A stretch of DNA of 64,000 nt from JAHJGG01 sp041658785. GTDB lineage: Bacteria; Patescibacteriota; Patescibacteriia; Magasanikbacterales; UBA922. Each line of letters opens with the position of its first letter. Position 1 is the first letter of the stretch. The stretch is taken from assembly GCA_041658785.1 (NCBI GenBank), contig JBAZZL010000002.1:1-64000 (forward strand), given 5' to 3'. Made by a program: the position numbers and the translations under genes. The notes below the pieces were generated by a model. It saw nothing but the letters and a program-made list of their open reading frames with translations, searched no databases and was not told the DNA's origin. This document shows positions 9,845 through 17,323 of this stretch, in pieces.

Positions 9845-9873
9845 ATCATACCAAAATAAAAACCCAGTGTCAA
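9845..9873 (-). promoter_or_regulatory. Sigma70-type promoter for the 85-aa gene
   Basis: On the minus strand TTGACA, a 17-base spacer, then TATGAT, about 75 bases before the ATG at 9768. The leader contains a GTTCGC/GCGAAC hairpin. The rest of 9874-10035 holds only low-complexity word repeats (for example CGATCTTTCAGTCTTTGACTC and TTAGGTGAATTAGAAA). Confidence 0.75.
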
Positions 9874-9997
9874 GAGCAGACACAGGGTAATGACTCCAAA
9901 CCATCAATCACTAATATGGTTCCACACAATCTTTCGGTCTTCCGATCTTTCAGTCTTTGACTCTCGATCTTCAACATTTGGGTATTGGCAATTGGAA

Positions 9998-10036
9998 ATT
10001 TTATTAGGTGAATTAGAAATTAGGTGAATTAGAAAT
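9998..10036. repeat. TTAGGTGAATTAGA word repeat
   Basis: Two tandem copies just beyond the recG stop. The same word builds the inverted repeat at 32425-32578. Confidence 0.7.
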
Positions 10037-12273
10037 TACTCAAGATGCACCCTCCCCTCCCATTCCCTCACCCTCTCTCTCAACGCCGGATACTTCCCAA
10101 AATCAATACCCCGCGCCAATTCCCGCGCGAGTTTTATTAATTCATGGTCATGAAAGGTCGCGAGCCGCAGATTCATCATCCCGCTCTGGGCCGTGCCGTA
10201 CACCTCGCCCGGACCGCGCGTTTTCAGATCATACTCGGCAACTTTGAATCCGTCCGTTACTTTTTCAAAATATGCCAACCGCTCTCTCACCTTTTCGCTG
10301 TCGCTGTCTGTGAACAAAAAACAATACGATTGATGCTCGCTTCTCCCAACCCGTCCGCGAAACTGATGCAGTTGCGCCAAACCAAACCTGTCCGCCCCCT
10401 CAATCATCATCACGCTCGCGTTCGGAATGTCCACGCCGACCTCCACCACTGATGTGGAAACTAATACGTTGATTGTTCCATTGTTAAATTGTTCCATTGT
10501 CTTGTCTTTATCGCCGGTCTTCATCCTTCCGTGTAAAAAACCGACTTTTAAATCTGGAAAAATATTTTTAGATAACTTCTCGTACTCTCTCAATACACTC
10601 TTCTTTTCGTCAAAATGTGTAACTTGTAACTTGTCCCGCAGCGAGCGGGATCCCGTTGCGGCGGGATAACTTGTAACTTGTCCATCAATCTCCGGCTTCC
10701 GGCTTCCAGCTTCCGGCTTCCGGCTCAAAGTTCTTTCTTCAATCAGCGGGCAGATAACAAAAACCTGTCTTCCTGTCTCAACCTGCGAACGTATAAACCC
10801 GTACGCCTTCTCTCTACTCCGCGACTCTACCGCGCGCGTCTTTACCGGCTTCCGTCCCACGGGCAGTTCGCGGATAATGGACAAATCCAAATCCCCGTAA
10901 ATCGTCAGCGCAAACGACCGTGGTATCGGCGTCGCCGTCATGCTCAAGAAATGCGGCACGGTATTCTTCTGTCCGGATTTATCCGACGCAACTTCAGTGA
11001 AACCGGATTTTTCTCTAATCACTTTTCTCTGCTCCACCCCAAACCGATGCTGTTCGTCCACTACCACTAAACCTAAATTTTTAAACTCAACATCCTCGGT
11101 CAAAAGTGCGTGAGTGCCAACAATTATTTGCACCTCGCCCTCTCTAATTAACTTCAAAGTTTCTTCTCTCATCTTTCTTTTTGAACCATCTCCAATTTCC
11201 AATTTCCAATTTCCAATTTCCTCACTGGTCAACAATACCATCGGACGGTCAGAAAATAACTTTTTTAATGTCTCAAAGTGCTGTTTTGAAAGTATCTCCG
11301 TCGGCGCCATAATCGCCGTCTGCAGCCCGTTCAGCGCCGCGTTATACGCCGCGATGCCGGCCACCACGGTCTTTCCCGAACCGACATCCCCTTCCAACAG
11401 ACGATTCATCGGCTCCCCTTTTTCCAAATCCCGCAAAATCTCCCACGCCGCGATCTTCTGATCGCGGGTCAGCGTGAACGGCAGTGACTGGACAAATTCC
11501 CGCGTCTCCTTTTCTTTAAATTTAATCCGCGACGCCTGGTAACGCTTCATTGACTGGCGAATCATCTCGGCCCGCAACTGCAAAACAAACAACTCGCCAA
11601 ATTTAAGCCGCCGCTCGGCCTGTTTCAACTCTTCCTTGGTTTCTGGAAAATGAATCGCTTTTAACGCGAACGGCAGAGTAATCAAATCAGCTTTCTCTAA
11701 AATTTCCTCCGGCAGCCATTCGTCAATTTTCTCCGCCTCGCCAATCACCTGACTCATCAAAAATCTCAACTGTTTCTGGGTTATTCCGGAAGTCAAAGAA
11801 TACATCGGAACTATTCTAGCTGTATGCGTTGTACTCACAACATCATCTTTGTTTCTTGTTTCTTGTTTCTTGTTTCTTTCGTACGATGGTCCTTTCATCG
11901 TCACCCCAAACATATCGCCGCTAACCTTGCCAGAAAGATAAACATTATCCCCCACTCTTAAAATCTTGGTAATAAACGGCTGACCAAACCAAATAACTCT
12001 AATTCTGCCAGTCTCGTCCGCCACCACCGCCTCGGTGATAATTTTGCGCTTGCGCGGACTGCGCTTGTTGGCGATAATCTCAATCTTGCCTTTTACTGTA
12101 GTCTGCATGCCGTCTTTTAGGTCTTTAATCAGGGTAACTTGACTATAATCTTCATAGCGAAACGGGAAATAAAAAAGCAGGTCTTGGACAATTTCCACGC
12201 CCAGGCGCCTTAGTTTTCTTTCCAACGTCTTGCCAACGCGATTTAACTCAGTAACTTTGGTTTTCAAATTCAT
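10036..12273 (-). CDS. recG: ATP-dependent DNA helicase RecG
   Basis: 745 residues. RecG remodels stalled forks and branch-migrates Holliday junctions. Seen: N-terminal wedge/OB domain, Walker A GDVGSGKT with Lys301, the DEQH box (Asp406-His409), SMTATPIPRS (motif III) and FRGRVGRSEHQSYC (motif VI). The usual length is about 680-690, and the excess is explained by three in-frame repeat blocks: residues about 130-141 (GTTTCTT words), 351-363 (CAATTTC words) and 512-552 (ACAAGTTACAAGTT and CCGGAAGC words around a GC-rich hairpin). All lie between helicase motifs, so the enzyme probably still works. Confidence 0.97.
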   Translation of the reverse strand: MNLKTKVTELNRVGKTLERKLRRLGVEIVQDLLFYFPFRYEDYSQVTLIKDLKDGMQTTVKGKIEIIANKRSPRKRKIITEAVVADETGRIRVIWFGQPFITKILRVGDNVYLSGKVSGDMFGVTMKGPSYERNKKQETRNKDDVVSTTHTARIVPMYSLTSGITQKQLRFLMSQVIGEAEKIDEWLPEEILEKADLITLPFALKAIHFPETKEELKQAERRLKFGELFVLQLRAEMIRQSMKRYQASRIKFKEKETREFVQSLPFTLTRDQKIAAWEILRDLEKGEPMNRLLEGDVGSGKTVVAGIAAYNAALNGLQTAIMAPTEILSKQHFETLKKLFSDRPMVLLTSEEIGNWKLEIGDGSKRKMREETLKLIREGEVQIIVGTHALLTEDVEFKNLGLVVVDEQHRFGVEQRKVIREKSGFTEVASDKSGQKNTVPHFLSMTATPIPRSFALTIYGDLDLSIIRELPVGRKPVKTRAVESRSREKAYGFIRSQVETGRQVFVICPLIEERTLSRKPEAGSRKPEIDGQVTSYPAATGSRSLRDKLQVTHFDEKKSVLREYEKLSKNIFPDLKVGFLHGRMKTGDKDKTMEQFNNGTINVLVSTSVVEVGVDIPNASVMMIEGADRFGLAQLHQFRGRVGRSEHQSYCFLFTDSDSEKVRERLAYFEKVTDGFKVAEYDLKTRGPGEVYGTAQSGMMNLRLATFHDHELIKLARELARGIDFGKYPALRERVREWEGRVHLE

Positions 12274-12317
12274 AGCAAATCAATTGTAGCACAAAATCTT
12301 CTCTCAAGGAAAATGCC

Positions 12318-12346
12318 TTGACTGATACCCGTTTTTTTATTATACT
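12318..12346 (+). promoter_or_regulatory. Promoter of tRNA-Arg
   Basis: TTGACT, 17 bases, TATACT, ending 15 bases before the tRNA. The upstream recG gene is divergent. Confidence 0.75.
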
Positions 12347-12361
12347 TTTGGCAATATTAAA

Positions 12362-12433
12362 GCGCCCATAGTTTAATGGATAGAACGCGAGATTGCGGAT
12401 CTCGTAATGCAGGTTCGATTCCTGCTAGGCGCA
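12362..12433 (+). tRNA. tRNA-Arg (anticodon GCG)
   Basis: Cloverleaf with anticodon stem CGAGA/TCTCG and loop TTGCGGA, giving anticodon GCG, which reads CGC and CGU. T-arm GCAGG-TTCGATT-CCTGC. One C-A mismatch in the acceptor stem (position 6-67). CCA is not encoded. Most bacteria read these codons with an ACG anticodon edited to inosine; a genomic GCG is less common. A terminator follows immediately. Confidence 0.93.
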
Positions 12434-12439
12434 CAAAAA

Positions 12440-12475
12440 ACTCGTCCGCCAGCTGGCGGACGAGTTTTTATTTTG
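12440..12475 (+). terminator. Intrinsic terminator, bidirectional
   Basis: 26-bp perfect palindrome built on CGTCCGCC / GGCGGACG followed by TTTTTATTTT; A-run on the other side. It serves tRNA-Arg and, on the minus strand, the membrane protein gene at 12506. The same 20-bp palindromic core recurs at 61360-61379. Confidence 0.9.
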
Positions 12476-12505
12476 TGTCATGTTGTCTGCATTATGTGTC
12501 GCGTC

Positions 12506-13009
12506 TTAGTGTATCCGCCAATTCCTAGCCATCCGATCCGTCAAAGGTTCTTCTTCTTTATCCACATCCTCTTTTAAAAATTCTTTTAATGTGTGCCTAA
12601 TCTCAATTGGATTCATATCCAAGAGCGGAATGCGGAGAACCGGGCGAAATGTGCTTGAAGTTTCCAAAAAAAGAGTCTTTACATGCGGCGGCTCATAGAT
12701 AATGTAAAAAAAACTAAATTCCGACCAAGCATAAAAACGATTGCTTACTATAATCCCGAGTTCAGAAATTTTAAACGGTATTTGCAGCGGTTCCTGATGG
12801 GATTGTAAAAACAAAATTACCGCGAACAAAATAATGATCAAAGCAAACAAAAAATTGCCGGTAAACATCGCAAATAATACCAAACCCAGTCCTATCGTTA
12901 TTCCCAGTATATACCACAAAACTCCGCGCTCGTGCCGCTCATATTCCTGAATCGTCCACTCATGCAGAACATCTCCAACTAATGTTGTTTCGTTAATTTG
13001 TTTTGGCAT
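12506..13009 (-). CDS. Conserved-type membrane protein, unknown function
   Basis: 167 residues. A polar N-terminus with an EYERHERG motif, two adjacent hydrophobic helices (about 28-48 and 50-70) and a soluble C-terminal half that looks beta-rich (FKISELGIIVSNRFYAWSEF, then a helix near 140-155), similar in layout to PH-domain-like membrane proteins. No catalytic motif. Role unknown. It ends at a shared terminator and is divergent from the LCP gene. Confidence 0.65.
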   Translation of the reverse strand: MPKQINETTLVGDVLHEWTIQEYERHERGVLWYILGITIGLGLVLFAMFTGNFLFALIIILFAVILFLQSHQEPLQIPFKISELGIIVSNRFYAWSEFSFFYIIYEPPHVKTLFLETSSTFRPVLRIPLLDMNPIEIRHTLKEFLKEDVDKEEEPLTDRMARNWRIH

Positions 13010-13081
13010 ATTTTTTACTTAAACCAGCCGTTTCCTTATCGCCTTATTATTACCCTGTCTCGGCCGATAAGAAAACTTTTT

Positions 13082-13117
13082 TAATGTACCCGTATATATT
13101 AATGTACCCGTATATAT
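13082..13117. repeat. Tandem 18-bp direct repeat in divergent promoter region
   Basis: TAATGTACCCGTATATAT occurs twice head to tail between the divergent genes at 12506 and 13214. Could be a regulator-binding site. Confidence 0.7.
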
Positions 13118-13165
13118 CATAGCATATACGTTGCGCGAAAGCAAACAAAATAATTCAGCGCAATC

Positions 13166-13194
13166 TTGCAAATATACAAAAAATCCGCTATAGT
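13166..13194 (+). promoter_or_regulatory. Promoter of LCP-family gene
   Basis: TTGCAA, 17 bases, TATAGT, ending about 20 bases before the first ATG. Confidence 0.65.
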
Positions 13195-13213
13195 ATAATA
13201 TGGATAGTATAGG

Positions 13214-14656
13214 ATGAACAGTATGGAAAACCAGCCGCTCAATTTTTTAGAAACAACAGACCAAAAAGATCCACAGGAACCACAGCGATCTCCCAGACGA
13301 TCTATTTTTTTTATAGGCCTTGCCTTGCTGATATTTTTTGCCGGCTGTATTGCCTACGGCTCTATAAAGTATCAAATGCCAGACGATCCTGCGGATTATG
13401 ATCCAGTCACCCTCGCACCCAAAAAACCAGAAGGACTGCTAAAGAGAATCGGCCACTTTGTATTCAACCGAGATGCGGTACTGGAAGGAACTCGCGACGA
13501 CCGGATAAATTTGCTTTTACTGGGGATGGGCGGTATTGGGCATGATGGTCCATTTCTGACTGATACCATTATTATCGCCAGTATAAAACCATCCACAAAC
13601 CAAATTGCGATGATATCAATTCCGCGAGATCTGGGAGCCAAAATCCCCGGCCACGGATGGAATAAAATCAACCATGCCAATGCCTATGGCGAAGCAGAAA
13701 AAAAAGATTGGGGCGCGGCCTTTGCGGCCGAAGTTGTAGAAGATACTTTTGACATCGCTATCCAATACTATGTCCGTATTGACTTCAAAGCTTTTGAAGA
13801 AATCGTAGACGAAATGAATGGCGTGGCTATCAATGTTGAGCGTCCATTCACAGATTCGCTTTATCCGGCGCAAAATGAAGAATACCAAACATTGACTTTC
13901 TCAGCCGGGGTCCAAACCATGGATGGAAAACGAGCGCTCCAATATGTCCGTTCGCGCCACGGCTCAAACGACGAAGGTTCTGATTTTGCCCGCGCCAAAA
14001 GGCAGCAAAAGCTGATTCTTGCGCTCAAAGATAAGATATTATCATTTGGAACTCTGGCCAATCCAGTAAAAATAAATAATATAATGAAAACGCTTAACAG
14101 ACATATTACGACAAACATGGAATTCCCCGACACTATTGCTTTAATAAAATTTGCAAAAGAAATTGATACCACGAACATCGTCAGGCTGGTTTTGGATACC
14201 AGTCCGGAAGGATACCTGCAAAATTCTTTTACCGAAGATGGAGCATTTATCCTTGAGCCAAAAAGCGGTGATTTCAAACAAATTAATTCTCTCATCAAAA
14301 ATATATTTGAAGAAAAACTGCCTTCCTATTTTGACGATACGCCCGCGCAAACAAAGCCTGTGTACACCACGGCAAACATTGAAATACAAAACGGCGCCTG
14401 GAACGCTGGAATGGCCATGCGGATAAAAAAAACGCTTGAAGACAACGGATTTCAAGTAACGAAAATAGGAAATACCCAAGAACGGCCGCAAGCGGAAAGT
14501 GGAATATTTACGATTTCAGATAAAAATCCCAGCGATGTCTTGGCCGGCCTGCAAAACGAACTGCGCATCCCCATAAAACAAGCCGCTCCTTACGGCATAT
14601 CTGCTGCCAGCACGACTGATATTTTGATTATTTTGGGAGAAAATTTTAATGAATAA
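13214..14656 (+). CDS. LytR-CpsA-Psr (LCP) family phosphotransferase
   Basis: 480 residues. LCP enzymes attach glycopolymers from lipid carriers to peptidoglycan or other surface acceptors. One membrane segment (about residues 30-48), then the LCP domain with INLLLLGMGG, DTIIIASIKP, MISIPRDLG and the later RYVRSRH-like QYVRSRHGSNDEGSD plus RAKRQQ, all typical; the conserved Arg and Asp residues are present. A LytR_C-like domain lies at the C-terminus (about 385-478). Start is ambiguous between ATG 13214 and ATG 13223; the latter has AGGA at better spacing. It stands alone, driven by its own promoter, ahead of der. Confidence 0.93.
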   Translation: MNSMENQPLNFLETTDQKDPQEPQRSPRRSIFFIGLALLIFFAGCIAYGSIKYQMPDDPADYDPVTLAPKKPEGLLKRIGHFVFNRDAVLEGTRDDRINLLLLGMGGIGHDGPFLTDTIIIASIKPSTNQIAMISIPRDLGAKIPGHGWNKINHANAYGEAEKKDWGAAFAAEVVEDTFDIAIQYYVRIDFKAFEEIVDEMNGVAINVERPFTDSLYPAQNEEYQTLTFSAGVQTMDGKRALQYVRSRHGSNDEGSDFARAKRQQKLILALKDKILSFGTLANPVKINNIMKTLNRHITTNMEFPDTIALIKFAKEIDTTNIVRLVLDTSPEGYLQNSFTEDGAFILEPKSGDFKQINSLIKNIFEEKLPSYFDDTPAQTKPVYTTANIEIQNGAWNAGMAMRIKKTLEDNGFQVTKIGNTQERPQAESGIFTISDKNPSDVLAGLQNELRIPIKQAAPYGISAASTTDILIILGENFNE

Positions 14657-14685
14657 AATAATCCAAATGCAAGAAATTTTATTGG

Positions 14686-14739
14686 AATCTACGAATATCC
14701 GAATGAGTTAAATTTACACTATTCGGATATTCGTAGATT
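14686..14739. repeat. 19-bp perfect inverted repeat
   Basis: AATCTACGAATATCCGAAT and its exact reverse complement separated by 16 bases, between the LCP gene and der. Related words (ATTCG, AGATTCGGATG) recur at 58262-58322 between L6 and S8. No T-run, so more a repeat element than a terminator. Confidence 0.8.
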
Positions 14740-14772
14740 CGGATGTCATCCGTATATTAGGATTACATTTAT

Positions 14773-16143
14773 ATGGCCACTCCAGCCGCAATCCAATCTG
14801 ACAATCTCCCCGTCGTCGCCCTCGTCGGCCGGGTTAATGTCGGCAAATCAACTTTATTCAATCGCTTAATTGAAGAAAAAAAAGCGATTGTTTCCAACAT
14901 CCCCGGAACTACGCGCACCAGTAATGAAGGTGCGGCTCTTTGGCGCGGCAAAGAACTAAAAATAATTGACACGGGCGGACTAGCCTTTACCGACAATGTC
15001 CCGCTGGAAGATGAAATTATTAAACAGACAGAAATCGCCATTAAACATGCTGATATCATCGTAATGGTTACGGATGTTGAATATGGTATTTTGCCGCAAG
15101 AAAAAGAGTTGGCCAAAAAATTAAAAATGTCAGGCAAACCAATTGTCTTGGTAGCTAATAAAGTTGACAGCCAAAACAAAGAAATGGAGATTGAACATAG
15201 TGTCTGGAGCCGGCTCAACCTCGGCCACCCCTTTTTAATTTCAGCCGCCAATGGCAGAAATATCGGCGACCTGCTTGATTTACTATTCAAAAAATGCGGC
15301 CAGATTAAAAAAAGGCCGAAACAATTTAAGGAAAAAAAAGAACCAATTATCAAAATCAGCATCATTGGCAAGCCAAATGTTGGCAAATCCTCGCTCTTCA
15401 ACAAGCTGATTGGCGAAGAAAAAGCAATTGTCAATGCCCTGCCGCATACCACGCGTGAATCCCACAATACTCTGGTTAAATACGAAAATCAGCTGATTGA
15501 TTTTATTGATACTGCCGGTATTAGAAGAAAAACCAAAGTGGAGGGCGGTTTGGAGTGGGAGGGTATTGGCAAAAGTCTGAACTCAATAGAAGAATCAGAC
15601 CTGGCGCTTTTTGTGATTGATGGCAATGAAACCATCTCCAGCCAAGATATGCAGCTGGGCGGGCTTTTAGAAAAAAAATCAAAAAGTGTTATAATTTTAG
15701 TAAATAAATGGGATCTGTCCGACGACAACAGCGAAAAAAATCAAAAAGAAGTGAAAAAAAAAGCGCTGGTTTATTTCCCCCATCTGAAATTCTCGCCCAT
15801 CATGCTCGTCAGCGGCAAAACCGGCCTAAACACCCACAAAATCTTCCCGCTCATTATGACCGTATGGCAAGCGCGGCAGACGACAATTACTGATCGCGAT
15901 CTGGAAACATTTTTGAAAAATTGCGTCAGAAATAAACAACCCAGCCGAGGCAAAGGCACCCGCCACCCGGAACTCATGGGTCTGCGGCAAATCAATACCG
16001 CCCCGCCCATTTTTGAACTCTTCATCAAGCCAAAAACATCGGTGCACAGTTCGTATGTCAGCTATCTGGAAAACAAATTAAGAGAACGATTTGACTTTTT
16101 GGGTACGCCGATTGTGATTAAGCTGACGAAGATGAAGAAATAA
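14773..16143 (+). CDS. der: Ribosome-assembly GTPase Der (EngA)
   Basis: 456 residues. Der has two tandem GTPase domains and a KH-like domain and helps mature the 50S subunit. First P-loop GRVNVGKS at 19-26 (Val where Pro is usual), second GKPNVGKS at 199-206; both DTAG/DTGG switch motifs (IDTGG, IDTAG) and NKxD motifs (ANKVD, VNKWD) are visible. The C-terminal KH-like region runs to the basic end. Length is normal for the family. Confidence 0.97.
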   Translation: MATPAAIQSDNLPVVALVGRVNVGKSTLFNRLIEEKKAIVSNIPGTTRTSNEGAALWRGKELKIIDTGGLAFTDNVPLEDEIIKQTEIAIKHADIIVMVTDVEYGILPQEKELAKKLKMSGKPIVLVANKVDSQNKEMEIEHSVWSRLNLGHPFLISAANGRNIGDLLDLLFKKCGQIKKRPKQFKEKKEPIIKISIIGKPNVGKSSLFNKLIGEEKAIVNALPHTTRESHNTLVKYENQLIDFIDTAGIRRKTKVEGGLEWEGIGKSLNSIEESDLALFVIDGNETISSQDMQLGGLLEKKSKSVIILVNKWDLSDDNSEKNQKEVKKKALVYFPHLKFSPIMLVSGKTGLNTHKIFPLIMTVWQARQTTITDRDLETFLKNCVRNKQPSRGKGTRHPELMGLRQINTAPPIFELFIKPKTSVHSSYVSYLENKLRERFDFLGTPIVIKLTKMKK

Positions 16144-16146
16144 ATA

Positions 16147-16180
16147 GATACGAAATACGAAAGAATACGAAATTACGAAA
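16147..16180 (+). repeat. 34-bp inverted repeat, left arm
   Basis: Perfect reverse complement of 16625-16658, built of TACGAAA words. The two arms bracket the GxxExxY gene. A third copy (33 of 34 bases) is at 38444-38477. Confidence 0.9.
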
Positions 16181-16208
16181 ATAAACTTTACGAAGAATAT
16201 TATATTTT

Positions 16209-16619
16209 ATGCCACAAGGAGGTAAACAATATATATTGAGAAAAAACGACTTACTTTATCCGGAACTTAGTTTCCGTATTAACGGAGTATTATTTGAAGT
16301 GTATAGACAAATGGGTGGCGGACATCATGAAAAATATTATCAAAAAGCCGTTGTTCTTGGATTATTGAAAGAAAAAATTAAATTCAGAGAACAAGTCTAT
16401 GTGCCGTTAAAGTTTAATGATAAAATTGTGGGAAAATATTTTTTAGACTTTTTAATTGAAGATAAAATTATTTTAGAGTTAAAAAGAGGCAAGATGATAC
16501 CAATACTCAATTTAAAACAGACAAAACAATACTTATCCACATTAAATTTAAAATTAGGAATTGTTGCCAGCTTTACGCAAGAAGGGGTCGTGATAAAAAG
16601 AATAATAAATGAATACTAA
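16209..16619 (+). CDS. GxxExxY-type PD-(D/E)xK-like protein
   Basis: 136 residues. It matches the small GxxExxY family: signature GGGHHEKYYQKA at about 37-48, then a nuclease-like core with YFLDFLIEDKIILELKR (Asp and ELK spaced as in PD-(D/E)xK enzymes). Family members are widespread but the biological role is unclear. The gene lies between der and pth, inside a perfect 34-bp inverted repeat, as if carried as a cassette. Its AT content is higher than the flanking genes. Ribosome site is probably AAGGAGG at 16216-16222 only if translation starts later; with the first ATG at 16209 no site is visible, so the start is uncertain. Confidence 0.8.
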   Translation: MPQGGKQYILRKNDLLYPELSFRINGVLFEVYRQMGGGHHEKYYQKAVVLGLLKEKIKFREQVYVPLKFNDKIVGKYFLDFLIEDKIILELKRGKMIPILNLKQTKQYLSTLNLKLGIVASFTQEGVVIKRIINEY

Positions 16620-16624
16620 CTGTC

Positions 16625-16658
16625 TTTCGTAATTTCGTATTCTTTCGTATTTCGTATC
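16625..16658 (+). repeat. 34-bp inverted repeat, right arm
   Basis: Exact reverse complement of 16147-16180; ends 3 bases before the pth start codon. Confidence 0.9.
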
Positions 16659-16661
16659 ATT

Positions 16662-17210
16662 ATGAAAATAATCATCGGCCTCGGCAATCCGGGAAAAGAT
16701 TATCAGAAGACGCGCCACAACGCCGGGTTTATGGTTGTTGACGCTCTGTGTGAAAAATTTAAAGAATACGGCGTTTCCGACTGGTCGCTCTCCAAAAAAT
16801 TCAACGCCGAAGTCTCTGAAGTAAAAATAAAAGACGAAAATATCCTGCTCGTGAAACCCATGACTTTTATGAATCGTTCCGGCGAAACCGCCCATCTCAT
16901 CATGCGCTTTTACAAACTGCCTCCCAAAGATCTGATAATTATTCACGATGACAAGGACTTGAAGCTCGGCGAAATAAAAATCCAGACCGACCGCGGCGAC
17001 GCCGGACACAATGGCGTGAAATCAGTCATTGAACACCTCGGGACAAAAGATTTTACCAGAGTCCGCGTGGGGATCGCGAGCGAAGAGGAAAAAAAGATGA
17101 GTGATACTTCAAAATTCGTTTTAGGAAAATTTGGAATCAGAGAGAAAAAACGATTCAATGAGGCGGCAAGGCGGACGGTTGAAGAAATTAAAAAGGTGAT
17201 AAAAAATTAA
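16662..17210 (+). CDS. pth: Peptidyl-tRNA hydrolase
   Basis: 182 residues. Releases peptides from peptidyl-tRNA that has dropped off ribosomes. Family signature GLGNPGKDY at 6-14, catalytic His19 in TRHNAGF, PMTFMNRSG with the substrate-binding Asn, and GDAGHNGVKS. Length is typical. The repeat arm that bounds the upstream cassette ends 3 bases before the ATG, so the leader is made of repeat sequence. Confidence 0.97.
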   Translation: MKIIIGLGNPGKDYQKTRHNAGFMVVDALCEKFKEYGVSDWSLSKKFNAEVSEVKIKDENILLVKPMTFMNRSGETAHLIMRFYKLPPKDLIIIHDDKDLKLGEIKIQTDRGDAGHNGVKSVIEHLGTKDFTRVRVGIASEEEKKMSDTSKFVLGKFGIREKKRFNEAARRTVEEIKKVIKN

Positions 17211-17214
17211 ACGA

Positions 17215-17316
17215 AATTATACGGAATTATACAAAATTGGACAAAATTTTTTTTAATTTATTTTAATTCTGTTCAATTCTTTATAATTTCGTTTAATTTT
17301 GTATAATTCCCTACAA
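17215..17316. repeat. Self-complementary AAATTATAC word repeat
   Basis: Blocks of GAAATTATACGGAATTATAC and their inverted forms fill the pth-dprA spacer. A related TTTAATTTTG word is found inside aspS at 33189-33230. Confidence 0.75.
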
Positions 17317-17323
17317 CCTCCTA

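Noticed and set aside
10618..10740. Intein or intron in recG
   Set aside because: The insertion is only about 40 codons, low-complexity, with no splicing motifs or conserved Cys/His junction residues.
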